From the NCBI RefSeq assembly GCF_051132615.1, contig NZ_CP152375.1:186001-250000 (forward strand): DNA of 64,000 nucleotides. Direction: 5' to 3'. This DNA comes from G051132615 sp051132615. Its GTDB lineage: Bacteria > Pseudomonadota > Gammaproteobacteria > Burkholderiales > Neisseriaceae. A model generated the notes under the pieces. The model worked only from the letters and a program-made list of their open reading frames with translations. It was not told the DNA's origin and made no database searches. Position 1 is the first letter of the stretch, and each line of letters starts with the position of its first letter. The position numbers and the translations under genes were made by a program. Of the stretch, positions 8,017 through 17,314 are shown in pieces.

Positions 8017-9420
8017 TCAAATATTCAGAAAATCCATCATACCTGTTGCAGCATCTCGCCCTTCTGCTACTGCTGTAACCACTAAATCTGAACCTCTGAC
8101 AATATCGCCACCGGCAAAAAATTTGGGGTTGGTGGTTTGCTGTAAATGGTTCCCTGAGGTTTTAATTCGTCCTTTTTGATCAATTAACACATCTACATCA
8201 GCTAGCCATGGCATGCTGTGAGGTGCAAAACCAAAAGCAATGATTAGTGCATCACATGCCAATACATGCTCACTGCCTTCTATAACCATAGCTTGCCTTC
8301 TACCCAAAGCATCTGGTTCGCCCATTTTGGTTTGTACCAACTTCACCCCCGTAACCTGTCCTTGTTTATCTACTTCTACTGCCACAGGTTGAGTATTAAA
8401 ATTAAACTGGGCACCTTCTTCTTTTGCATTTTGTACTTCTTTTTTACTGCCAGGCATATTGGCCTCATCACGACGATACGCACAAATGGCACTGCTTGCA
8501 CCCTGACGGATTGCCGTGCGAACACAATCCATCGCAGTATCACCACCACCTAACACCACCACATTTTTATTTTTTAAATCAACAAAATCTGTACTGGGTA
8601 GCCCCATTAATTGCTGGGTGTTACCAATTAAATAAGGTAAAGCCAAATACACACCTTGTGCATTTTCATTAGGAATCCCTGCACTCATGCCTTTGTAGGT
8701 ACCTACACCTAAAAATACTGCATCATATTCTTTTTCTAGTTGCCCTAAAGTAATGTCCAAGCCAATTTCTATGCCTAATTTAAATTCTATCCCCATTTGG
8801 GCAAAAATGTCTCGACGTCTTTGCATCACACTTTTTTCAAGCTTAAAAGAAGGTATACCGAAAGTCAGCAATCCCCCTATTTCTTGTTGTCGCTCATAAA
8901 CGGTAACATCCACGCCATGACGAATCAACACGTCAGCACATGCTAAACCAGCAGGCCCAGCACCTACTACGGCAACCCGCTTTCCTGTTTTAATGACACC
9001 ATCTAAATTAGGTCGCCAACCTTGTGCCAAAGCTGTTTCTGTCAAATACTTCTCAACATTGCCTATTGTGACCGCCCCAAACTCTTCATTTAAAGTGCAA
9101 CTACCTTCACATAAACGATCTTGTGGACAAACCCTACCACATACTTCTGGTAAGCTATTGGTTTGATGTGCCAGCTCAACTGCTTCAAACAATCGTCCTT
9201 CATTCACTAGCTTTAACCAATTTGGAATGCTGTTATGTAAAGGGCACTTCCACTGGCAATAAGGGTTACCACAGCTTAAACAACGATCTGCCTGCGCTTC
9301 CGCTTGAGATTGAGAAAAATCTTGGTAAATTTCAACAAAATTTTCTTTACGGATATGCAATGCTTTTTTAGGAGGCTCAACCCTTGGTAAGTCAATAAAC
9401 TGATAAACATTCTGACTCAT
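8017..9420 (-). CDS. gltD: Glutamate synthase (NADPH) small subunit
   Basis: Passes electrons from NADPH through FAD and iron-sulfur clusters to the large subunit GltB for glutamine plus 2-oxoglutarate to two glutamates. The 467-residue protein has the N-terminal cysteine clusters CLSCGNPYCQWKCP (residues about 47-60) and CGRVCPQDRLCEGSC (about 94-108), an FAD-binding VVGAGPAGLACAD (about 150), an NADPH-binding VVLGGGDTAMDCVR (about 288) and a C-terminal FAD segment FAGGDIVRG. The start MSQNVYQF at 9420 follows AGGA by 8 bases; a longer frame to 9459 has no such site. gltB lies 56 bases upstream in the same operon. Confidence 0.96.
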   Translation of the reverse strand: MSQNVYQFIDLPRVEPPKKALHIRKENFVEIYQDFSQSQAEAQADRCLSCGNPYCQWKCPLHNSIPNWLKLVNEGRLFEAVELAHQTNSLPEVCGRVCPQDRLCEGSCTLNEEFGAVTIGNVEKYLTETALAQGWRPNLDGVIKTGKRVAVVGAGPAGLACADVLIRHGVDVTVYERQQEIGGLLTFGIPSFKLEKSVMQRRRDIFAQMGIEFKLGIEIGLDITLGQLEKEYDAVFLGVGTYKGMSAGIPNENAQGVYLALPYLIGNTQQLMGLPSTDFVDLKNKNVVVLGGGDTAMDCVRTAIRQGASSAICAYRRDEANMPGSKKEVQNAKEEGAQFNFNTQPVAVEVDKQGQVTGVKLVQTKMGEPDALGRRQAMVIEGSEHVLACDALIIAFGFAPHSMPWLADVDVLIDQKGRIKTSGNHLQQTTNPKFFAGGDIVRGSDLVVTAVAEGRDAATGMMDFLNI

Positions 9421-9476
9421 ATTTATTCCTGTTGTCTCTTCAATTGATGGATATGCCAATACTATAATACTGGCTG

Positions 9477-12400
9477 TTATTGTACAATCGCGTTTAAATC
9501 TGCACGACTACGGCGTTTATGCCCCAGTAAAGCATCGACATCATTGGCTTTTGGTTTAACCAAAATAAAACGAGCCATATATTCATCCCAATGAGCTAAC
9601 ATACGCTCACCTAAAGCACTATGGGTTTCTTGAACATGTTGTTCAATTAAACTACGCAAATACTCTTGATGGTTAGGTAAAGAATCTAATGGTAAAGCTT
9701 CAACCAACTCTTTATTGATACGTCCAGTAAAAGCACCGTCAACATTATGGACATAAGCAAAACCACCAGTCATCCCCGCACCAAAATTAATACCTGTTTT
9801 ACCCAACACGCAGACCACACCGCCTGTCATGTATTCGCAACCATTATCCCCAATACCTTCGACCACAGCACTGGCACCAGAATTACGTACAGCAAAACGC
9901 TCTCCCACTCGTCCTGATGCAAATAATTTACCTCCTGTGGCACCATATAAGCAGGTGTTTCCAGCAATGGTTGCCTCTTCTGCAGCAAATGCTGTACCCA
10001 CATGTGGTTTGATCACAATTTTGCCTCCAGCCATACCTTTACCAACATAATCGTTGGCGTCTCCCGTTAAGTAGAGATTCACACCTCCTGACAACCATAC
10101 ACCTAAACTTTGACCCGCGGTACCATTTAAATAAACATCAAAATTTTGCCCAGCTTTGCCTGTATTACCAAAAAGCTGAGCGATTTTGCCAGATAACGTT
10201 GCCCCTACTGAGCGATCGGTATTATTCACATCTAAAACAACCTTAGCACTTTTACCTGTTTGTATGGCCTGTTCAAAATCATGTACCAATGTTTGATTTA
10301 ACAATCCTTGATCAAATGGTGGATTAGGCTGAGTACAATAAACAGGAAGGCCATTTGGTGAAACAGGTTTTGCCAAAATAGCTGATAAATCCAAACCTTT
10401 TTGCTTGTCTGTTTGTCCTTGGATGAGGGTTAACAACTCTGTGCGCCCTATTAAATCGGTCAATTGGGTGACACCTAAACTAGCCATTATTTCGCGTACA
10501 TCTTGAGCAATAAATTGAAAATAATTCATGACCTTTTCTGGCAATCCATGAAAATGGGCATCCCTTAACGTTTGATCTTGAGTTGCCACACCAGTTGCAC
10601 AATTATTTAAATGGCAAATACGTAGATATTTACAGCCTAATGCCACCATAGGCCCCGTACCAAACCCAAAGCTTTCGGCACCTAAAATAGCGGCTTTTAC
10701 AATGTCTAACCCTGTTTTTAAACCACCATCAACTTGTAAGCGAATTTTATGACGCAGATTATTGGCAACCAAAGCTTGTTGAGTTTCAGCTAAACCTAAC
10801 TCCCAAGGACAACCAACATTCTTAACCGAACTCATGGGGCTGGCTCCTGTTCCGCCATCGTAACCAGATATAGTGATTAAATCAGCATAAGCTTTCGCCA
10901 CACCAGTTGCAATAGTGCCCACTCCTGGAGAAGAAACCAATTTAACTGAGATTAAGGCTTTTGGATTAACTTGTTTTAAATCAAAAATCAGTTGTGCCAA
11001 ATCTTCAATAGAGTAAATATCATGATGTGGTGGAGGTGAAATCAATGTGGAACCAGCCACAGCGTAACGCAATTGTGCAATATAAGGAGTGACTTTATCT
11101 CCTGGTAATTGCCCACCTTCCCCAGGTTTGGCGCCTTGTGCCACTTTAATTTGAATCACATCTGCACTCATTAAATAAGCAGGCGTCACCCCAAAACGTC
11201 CTGATGCGACTTGTTTGATTCTAGATACTTTCTCTGTACCATAACGGCGTGGGTCTTCTCCTCCTTCTCCTGAGTTTGAAAAACCACCTAGTCGATTCAT
11301 ACCAATTGCTAAAGCTTCATGAGCTTCTGGGCTTAAAGCACCAATACTCATTGCTGCGCCATCAAAACGTTTATATAGATTTTGAGCAGGTTCTACCTGT
11401 TCAATAGCAATAGGTTTTACTTGCTCGGTATTGAGTTTCATCAAGTCGCGCAACATGCTCACTGGCCGATGATTCACTATATCCGCATAAATTTTATAAT
11501 ACTCATACTTACCTGAATTGACTGCTTTTTGTAATGTCTGAACCACATCAGGGTTATAAGCATGGTATTCACCATTAGGGTTATATTTTAACAAACCGCC
11601 CTGACTTAAAGGGATACGTTTTGCCCATGCTTTTTTAGCTAACTGTTGTAGATCAATGGTAAAATCCACAAAATTAGCGCCTTCAATGCGACTTCTCACT
11701 TTTGGAAAACAAATATTGGTGATTTGTTTACTTAAACCGACCACTTCAAATAATTGAGCACAACGATAAGAAGAAATGGTAGAAATGCCCATTTTGGACA
11801 TAATTTTATATAAACCTTTATTGATTCCATTGCGATAATTAGCCATCACCACTCTTAACGGTTTTTTAATTGCACCATCATCAACCATTTTAGCCAAACT
11901 TTCATAGGCCAAATACGGGTAAACTGCTGTTGCACCAAAACCAATCAGTACGGCAAAATGATGTGGGTCTCGGACGCTGGCCGTTTCCACAATAATATTG
12001 GCATCACATCGTAAATTGTGATGAACCAATTGCTCTTGAATCGCACCAACAGCCATAATAGCGGGAATAGGCAAACGATCAGGAGCGATATTTCGATCTG
12101 ACACAACCAAAAGCACAACCCCGTTTTGTGCAGCTTGAATAGCTTGATCTGTTAAGGCAACAATAGCTTCTTGTAAGGTACTTTTTTCTGGTGCAAATGT
12201 AGCATCTAGAACCTGATGTTTATAATGATTTTCAGGTAACCGAAGCAACTGTTGAAAATCAGAATAAACCAACACGGGGGATTTAAAATTGACCCGGTTC
12301 GACATGCCTTCTGCTTCAAAAAACACGCTCATTTCCCGCCCGATACTGGTATTTAAACTCATTACATGAGCTTCGCGTAATGGGTCAATTGGTGGGTTGG

Positions 12401-13937
12401 TGACTTGAGCAAACAGTTGTCTGAAATAATCGTAAATTAAGCGAGGGCGCTCTGACAATACGGCAAAAGGAGTGTCATCCCCCATTGACCCCACAGCCTC
12501 TTGTCCATTTTCGCCCAAAATCCTGATGCTTTGTTCTAACTCCTCTTGAGAATAGTCAAACTGTTTTTGGAAAGTACTTAGTTGATCATTATTGTAACTA
12601 CGCTCACCTACTTCATCTTCAGGCAATAAATCAAAAGGAATAAGAGGACGAACATTTTTATCCAACCATGACCGATAAGGATGGCGTGCTTTTAACTCTC
12701 CATCAATTTGGGAAGATTGCATGATTTTACCTGTGCGAGTATCAATTACCAATAACTCACCTGGACCAACTCTGCCTTTTTCTAGCACTTCATCTGGTGC
12801 ATAATCCCAAATACCCACTTCTGAAGCAATGGTCATGAGTTTGTCTTTTGTTAAAACATAACGAGCTGGTCGTAAACCATTACGGTCTAAATTACATGCA
12901 GCATAACGCCCATCACTTAACACAATACCTGCAGGGCCATCCCATGGCTCCATATGCATGGAATTAAAATCATAAAAGGCACGCAAATCTTCATCCATAT
13001 CAGGATTGTGTTGCCATGCTGGTGGAATAAGTAAACGCATTGCTCTAAACAAATCCATGCCACCACTTAAAAATAATTCAAGCATATTATCCAAGGAACT
13101 TGAATCAGAACCTGTTTCGTTCACAAATGGTGCAGCGCTTTGTAAGTCTGGAATCAGTGGTGTGTGGTATTTATAAGTACGTGCTCTTGCCCATGCACGG
13201 TTACCAGAAATGGTATTGATTTCACCATTATGTGCCAAATAACGAAATGGTTGTGCTAGAGGCCAACGTGGTACGGTGTTGGTTGAAAAGCGTTGATGAA
13301 ATAAACAAATCGTGCTTTCCATACGTAGGTCGGCTAAATCTAAATAAAACTTAGGTAAGTCTTTTGGCATACAAAGACCTTTATAAATAGTCACCAAATT
13401 CGATAAACTACAAACATAAAAATCTGGATGTTCTACTCGTTTTTCAATTCTTCTACGTGTGACAAATAAACGACGCTCTAAATCACGTGCACGCCAGCCT
13501 GTTGGCGCATTGATAAAAATTTGACGAATTCTGGGTAAACTGGACAAAGCAATTTCACCCAACACTTCTTCATTAACAGGTACATCACGCCATGCAGCAA
13601 TGCTCAATGTCTCTTTGGTAAACTCTTCTTCAATAATGGTTTTAATATTTTGTTCTTGTGTGTCATCTTGAGGGAAAAATAACATGCCCACCGCAAAATT
13701 TTGCCCTAAACTGAACCCTTGTTCTTCTGCTACCGCACGAAAAAAACGGGTGGGCATTTGCATTAATAAACCACACCCATCGCCCGTTTTGCCATCAGAT
13801 AAAATTGCCCCCCTATGCTGCATTCTGGATAAACCCAAAATAGCGGTTCTGACTACTTTATGACTGGGTTCTCCCTCAATATGGACAATCAGTCCGAATC
13901 CGCAGTTCTCCTTGATAAGATCAGGATTATAAAGCAT
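9477..13937 (-). CDS. gltB: Glutamate synthase (NADPH) large subunit
   Basis: Ammonia-assimilating enzyme; its glutaminase domain feeds ammonia through a tunnel to the 2-oxoglutarate site. The 1486 residues match the E. coli type. An 11-residue propeptide precedes the catalytic Cys12 of CGFGLIVHIEGE, exposed after processing. The class II amidotransferase domain runs to about 430, the central and FMN-binding synthase domains from about 480 to 1220 (GEGGEDPRRYG, then GYDGGTGASPMSS), and the 3Fe-4S cysteines lie in CRICHLNNCATG-like KYLRICHLNNC near 1110. The C-terminal beta-helix GXGXG repeats run from about 1250 to the end. A hairpin in its leader may regulate it. Confidence 0.97.
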   Translation of the reverse strand: MLYNPDLIKENCGFGLIVHIEGEPSHKVVRTAILGLSRMQHRGAILSDGKTGDGCGLLMQMPTRFFRAVAEEQGFSLGQNFAVGMLFFPQDDTQEQNIKTIIEEEFTKETLSIAAWRDVPVNEEVLGEIALSSLPRIRQIFINAPTGWRARDLERRLFVTRRRIEKRVEHPDFYVCSLSNLVTIYKGLCMPKDLPKFYLDLADLRMESTICLFHQRFSTNTVPRWPLAQPFRYLAHNGEINTISGNRAWARARTYKYHTPLIPDLQSAAPFVNETGSDSSSLDNMLELFLSGGMDLFRAMRLLIPPAWQHNPDMDEDLRAFYDFNSMHMEPWDGPAGIVLSDGRYAACNLDRNGLRPARYVLTKDKLMTIASEVGIWDYAPDEVLEKGRVGPGELLVIDTRTGKIMQSSQIDGELKARHPYRSWLDKNVRPLIPFDLLPEDEVGERSYNNDQLSTFQKQFDYSQEELEQSIRILGENGQEAVGSMGDDTPFAVLSERPRLIYDYFRQLFAQVTNPPIDPLREAHVMSLNTSIGREMSVFFEAEGMSNRVNFKSPVLVYSDFQQLLRLPENHYKHQVLDATFAPEKSTLQEAIVALTDQAIQAAQNGVVLLVVSDRNIAPDRLPIPAIMAVGAIQEQLVHHNLRCDANIIVETASVRDPHHFAVLIGFGATAVYPYLAYESLAKMVDDGAIKKPLRVVMANYRNGINKGLYKIMSKMGISTISSYRCAQLFEVVGLSKQITNICFPKVRSRIEGANFVDFTIDLQQLAKKAWAKRIPLSQGGLLKYNPNGEYHAYNPDVVQTLQKAVNSGKYEYYKIYADIVNHRPVSMLRDLMKLNTEQVKPIAIEQVEPAQNLYKRFDGAAMSIGALSPEAHEALAIGMNRLGGFSNSGEGGEDPRRYGTEKVSRIKQVASGRFGVTPAYLMSADVIQIKVAQGAKPGEGGQLPGDKVTPYIAQLRYAVAGSTLISPPPHHDIYSIEDLAQLIFDLKQVNPKALISVKLVSSPGVGTIATGVAKAYADLITISGYDGGTGASPMSSVKNVGCPWELGLAETQQALVANNLRHKIRLQVDGGLKTGLDIVKAAILGAESFGFGTGPMVALGCKYLRICHLNNCATGVATQDQTLRDAHFHGLPEKVMNYFQFIAQDVREIMASLGVTQLTDLIGRTELLTLIQGQTDKQKGLDLSAILAKPVSPNGLPVYCTQPNPPFDQGLLNQTLVHDFEQAIQTGKSAKVVLDVNNTDRSVGATLSGKIAQLFGNTGKAGQNFDVYLNGTAGQSLGVWLSGGVNLYLTGDANDYVGKGMAGGKIVIKPHVGTAFAAEEATIAGNTCLYGATGGKLFASGRVGERFAVRNSGASAVVEGIGDNGCEYMTGGVVCVLGKTGINFGAGMTGGFAYVHNVDGAFTGRINKELVEALPLDSLPNHQEYLRSLIEQHVQETHSALGERMLAHWDEYMARFILVKPKANDVDALLGHKRRSRADLNAIVQ

Positions 13938-13990
13938 AAGTAATAACCTTTCTGATTCAGTTCAATGCATTCTTTATAGGTAGACCATTA

Positions 13991-14013
13991 AAATACCCAA
14001 AAACTGGGTATTT
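13991..14013 (-). promoter_or_regulatory. Inverted repeat in the gltB leader
   Basis: AAATACCC-N7-GGGTATTT is a perfect 8-bp inverted repeat about 53 bases upstream of the gltB start. It could be an operator or an RNA hairpin; the region lacks a T-tract after it, so it is not a simple terminator. The remaining bases of the 468-base interval 13938-14405 are very AT-rich and must hold the divergent gltB and sanA promoters. They also hold an A/T-only repeat at 14058-14083 (AAAGTAAAAA / TTTTTACTTT). I could not place promoters with confidence. Confidence 0.45.
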
Positions 14014-14405
14014 CGTAAAGTATTTTTTATTAAAATAGAGAAAAAAATTCTAATATGAAAGTAAAAAAATATATTTTTACTTTTTTTGATTGAATATGAA
14101 AAAATATTACGTTCTTTTTAGAAATAACCAAAAGCATCATAAAAAAACATTTTAATATAAGAAATTTTTTAAAATCACCAAGAAATATATGATATAAATT
14201 AAGATTATTATAAACTTATCTATTTAAAGCATTATTCTATAGACTCTAAAACATTATTTTTCAAGTTACTTAACTGAACCACTCAAGTTCGATTATGAAC
14301 AATAACGCACTTAAAACAACTTAGTAACATAGTGAAAAAATCGGTATTTCCTTTGAAAATCGGTTAAAATAGAAGATCTTTCATCAATTAAACTGATTTA
14401 CTTTC

Positions 14406-15059
14406 ATGCACATTCGTTCCACAAAAAAAAGAATAAAACAGGCTCTTTTGTTACTCATTATTGGCTTTATTTCATTTACCATCTGGGCAAATTATTCTAT
14501 TGTTCATTCAAGTAAATCATTTGTTCAAAATAATATGGGTGCTTTACCACAAACACATACAGCATTGATTTTAGGCACCAGCAAAAGACTCAAAAGTGGT
14601 CATGACAATCCTTTTTTTACCTTTCGTATACAAGCAGCAGCAAAGTTATACCATGAAGGAAAAGTAAAATATTTTATTGTCAGTGGAGACAACAGTCATA
14701 TCAAATACAATGAACCTAGGGATATGCAAAAAGCACTTATTGCTCAAGGGATTCCAAGTGAACATATTTTCTTAGATCATGCTGGCTTTAGAACGCTGGA
14801 TTCGGTTGTTAGGGCAAAAGAAATTTTTGGGCAAAATTCTTTTATTATTGTCTCTCAAAAATTTCACAATGAACGTGCTGTATTTTTGGCCCGACAAATG
14901 GATATTCAAGCTTATGCTTATAATGCACGAGATGTCAGTAAATCACGCAGTATCAAAACATTGATCCGCGAGATATTTGCCCGAGACAAAGCGTATTGGG
15001 ATTTAATATGGAGCGTCCAACCCAAATTTTTAGGCGATAAAGTCATACTACCTGATTAA
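14406..15059 (+). CDS. sanA: SanA/YdcF-family DUF218 membrane-anchored protein
   Basis: A 217-residue protein with one N-terminal membrane helix (about residues 13-33) and a DUF218 domain facing the periplasm. The domain shows TALILGTSKRLKSG (about 52-65), FIVSGDNSHIKYNEPRDMQ (about 91-109) and AGFRTLDSVVRAKEIF, which match SanA. In E. coli SanA contributes to envelope barrier function and vancomycin exclusion at high temperature; its reaction is unknown. Its stop codon overlaps the stop of the convergent ybhR-like gene by 4 bases. Confidence 0.87.
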   Translation: MHIRSTKKRIKQALLLLIIGFISFTIWANYSIVHSSKSFVQNNMGALPQTHTALILGTSKRLKSGHDNPFFTFRIQAAAKLYHEGKVKYFIVSGDNSHIKYNEPRDMQKALIAQGIPSEHIFLDHAGFRTLDSVVRAKEIFGQNSFIIVSQKFHNERAVFLARQMDIQAYAYNARDVSKSRSIKTLIREIFARDKAYWDLIWSVQPKFLGDKVILPD

Positions 15060-16168
15060 ATCAGTTTATTTTTAAAATAATATCGGGCAATAGGCAAAGT
15101 AATCATACCCATAATCATTAGGGGAAGCAGGTCATAACCCAATTGACTTATTGCGGCACCTTCTAAATATACTTGATGGACAAAATCAACCGCAAAACGT
15201 AGTGGATTAATTAAAGTACAATATTGTAAAAATTCTGGCATATTACGAATTGGTGTAATCAACCCTGAAAGCAATATCATAGGCATAATCAATACAAAAG
15301 CATAAAACATTGCTTGTTGCATATTTTTAGCAATTGAAGAAATGGTTAACCCTACACCTACAATAGCAATCGTAAAAATACCTAACCCCAGATAAAGGTT
15401 AATGATAGAGCCTGCCATAGGAATCTTAAACCAAAAAAGAGTGACCATCAAAATAATGCTGGCTTGAACCAAGCCAATGATAATAGGTGGAATCCCTTTA
15501 CCAAACATAATCTGAGTAGAATTTAAAGGCGTGACCAATAGTTGATCAAAAGTCCCTTGTTCACGCTCTCTTGCAACAGATAAAGCACTTAAAATCAAAA
15601 TCTGGAGCATGGTTAAGGTAGCTGTCATTGCGGACATAATTTGCCAACGAGTCTGAACATTGGGGTTAAACCATACACGTGACTCTATTGTAATAGCAGA
15701 AGATTGCTCTCCTATTTGTTGATTAAGCCCATCAGTAATTGAAGCAATATACCCTGCTGCGGCACTTGCCGTTGTCGTGTTTCTAGCATCTAAAATAATT
15801 TGAATAGGTGACATTTGGCCTGAGTGTAATTTTTGTTCAAAATCTACTGGAATATGAATCACCAATAATGCTTTTTGCTGATCAATAACTTCTTTCATTT
15901 GTTGTAGACTATCCAGACGTACAGCTTGATGAAAAATACCTGTGCCGTTAATATGATCAATCAATTTTCTTGAAGTATGACTTTGGCTTTGATCCAATAA
16001 AGCATAAGGCACATTATTCAAATCAAATGTTGCCGCATAACCAAAAATCAGGCTTTGAATCAACACAGGCATAAACAAAACCACTCGGCTACGAGGGTCT
16101 TTTAAAATAGATAAAAACTCTTTTCGACACAACACCAGTATATTACGAATAAAATCCATATTATTCAC
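15056..16168 (-). CDS. ybhR: ABC-2 type transporter permease, YbhR-like
   Basis: Inner-membrane permease of 370 residues. One N-terminal helix is followed by a large periplasmic domain (about 45-170), then five C-terminal helices, the ABC-2 efflux layout. The segment REREQGTFDQLLVTPL before the helix cluster is the typical ABC-2 coupling motif. It pairs with the preceding permease (6 bases apart) to form a heterodimer driven by the YbhF-like ATPase. In E. coli YbhFSR exports cations and some antibiotics. Last gene of the four-gene operon. Confidence 0.87.
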   Translation of the reverse strand: MNNMDFIRNILVLCRKEFLSILKDPRSRVVLFMPVLIQSLIFGYAATFDLNNVPYALLDQSQSHTSRKLIDHINGTGIFHQAVRLDSLQQMKEVIDQQKALLVIHIPVDFEQKLHSGQMSPIQIILDARNTTTASAAAGYIASITDGLNQQIGEQSSAITIESRVWFNPNVQTRWQIMSAMTATLTMLQILILSALSVAREREQGTFDQLLVTPLNSTQIMFGKGIPPIIIGLVQASIILMVTLFWFKIPMAGSIINLYLGLGIFTIAIVGVGLTISSIAKNMQQAMFYAFVLIMPMILLSGLITPIRNMPEFLQYCTLINPLRFAVDFVHQVYLEGAAISQLGYDLLPLMIMGMITLPIARYYFKNKLI

Positions 16169-16174
16169 TTAACT

Positions 16175-17314
16175 TTAATAAAGTTTCTTTTTAGTAACCA
16201 CTCTGGCTAATCCAACAAACACAATCGCATAAATTAATAAAACAAGAACATTTTTAATCACAATAGGCCAAACATTACCCGCTAAAAACAATGTTTTAAT
16301 TAACTCCATAAAATAGGTAGCAGGCAACAACTCCCCAACAAACCGAATAATGGCAGGAGCATTGCGTAAATCAAAAATAAACCCTGACAACATCATAGAA
16401 GGTAATGTACTGAAAATAATAGCAATTTGACTAGCAAGAAATTGATTTTTTGTGACGGAAGAAATCAATAAACCAATACCAAGGCAAACAATTAAATATA
16501 ATAAAGAAGAGCAAACCAAAATAATCATTGAGCCATAAATAGGTACTTCAAATAAAAACTTAGCTGCCAACAAACAAAATACCAGCCCAAATACACCCGT
16601 TAAAAAATAAGGAATAATCTTAGCCATCAATATTTCAATGGGTCTGACAGGTGTCACAAATAAGGATTCCAACGTACCTCGCTCCCACTCTTTAGCCACA
16701 ACTAAAGAGGTTAAAAATGTACCCACTAAAGTAATAATCAGTACAATCAAACCGGGCACCAAATACCATGTACTGGTATTTGCAGCATTAAACCACATAC
16801 GTGGCTCTATAGTAATCATGCCTTTTTGATGTGTATTTATTGTTGCTTTACTACGATCCAGTTGTTTTTGTTGCCAAATACCAATACTATTGATCACATA
16901 TTGACGAATAGTATTGGCTGTATTGACATCTGTTCCTCTTAAAATTAGCTGAATCTTGCCTTTATTCTGAGCAAGATGTTCAGAAAAATGATTGGGAAAA
17001 CGAATAATAGCCTCTACTTGCCGCTCTTGCATCAACTGCTTAGCTTCTTGCATAGACATAACAGTAGTGACGTTAAAGTAAGAAGATAAAGTAAAAGTAC
17101 TGGCAATATCATTGGTTGTAGGAGAAGCCTCTTCCAATACCACTGCAACAGGCACATTTTTTACATCTAAAGATAATCCATTCCCAAAAATAAAAATCAA
17201 TACAATGGGCAAAAATAGGCCTATAGATAAGGAACTCTTGTCTCGAAGTAATTGATACACTTCTTTTTTGATCAGTGCATACAGCCTTTGCCAAAATAAA
17301 TTAAATGGCTGCAT
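16175..17314 (-). CDS. ybhS: ABC-2 type transporter permease, YbhS-like
   Basis: Second permease subunit, 379 residues, with the same one-plus-five helix layout and the ABC-2 motif AKEWERGTLESLFVTPVRPIE near residues 208-228. The N-terminal KKEVYQLLRDKSSL is the expected cytoplasmic helix before the first membrane segment. Its start overlaps the end of the ATPase gene by 14 bases, consistent with translational coupling. Assignment to YbhS rather than YbhR rests on gene order and similarity to its neighbour. Confidence 0.87.
   Translation of the reverse strand: MQPFNLFWQRLYALIKKEVYQLLRDKSSLSIGLFLPIVLIFIFGNGLSLDVKNVPVAVVLEEASPTTNDIASTFTLSSYFNVTTVMSMQEAKQLMQERQVEAIIRFPNHFSEHLAQNKGKIQLILRGTDVNTANTIRQYVINSIGIWQQKQLDRSKATINTHQKGMITIEPRMWFNAANTSTWYLVPGLIVLIITLVGTFLTSLVVAKEWERGTLESLFVTPVRPIEILMAKIIPYFLTGVFGLVFCLLAAKFLFEVPIYGSMIILVCSSLLYLIVCLGIGLLISSVTKNQFLASQIAIIFSTLPSMMLSGFIFDLRNAPAIIRFVGELLPATYFMELIKTLFLAGNVWPIVIKNVLVLLIYAIVFVGLARVVTKKKLY

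Noticed and set aside
14058..14083. A/T-only inverted repeat followed by T residues, as a terminator
   Set aside because: The stem has almost no GC pairs and no plus-strand gene ends there; likely chance in AT-rich DNA.
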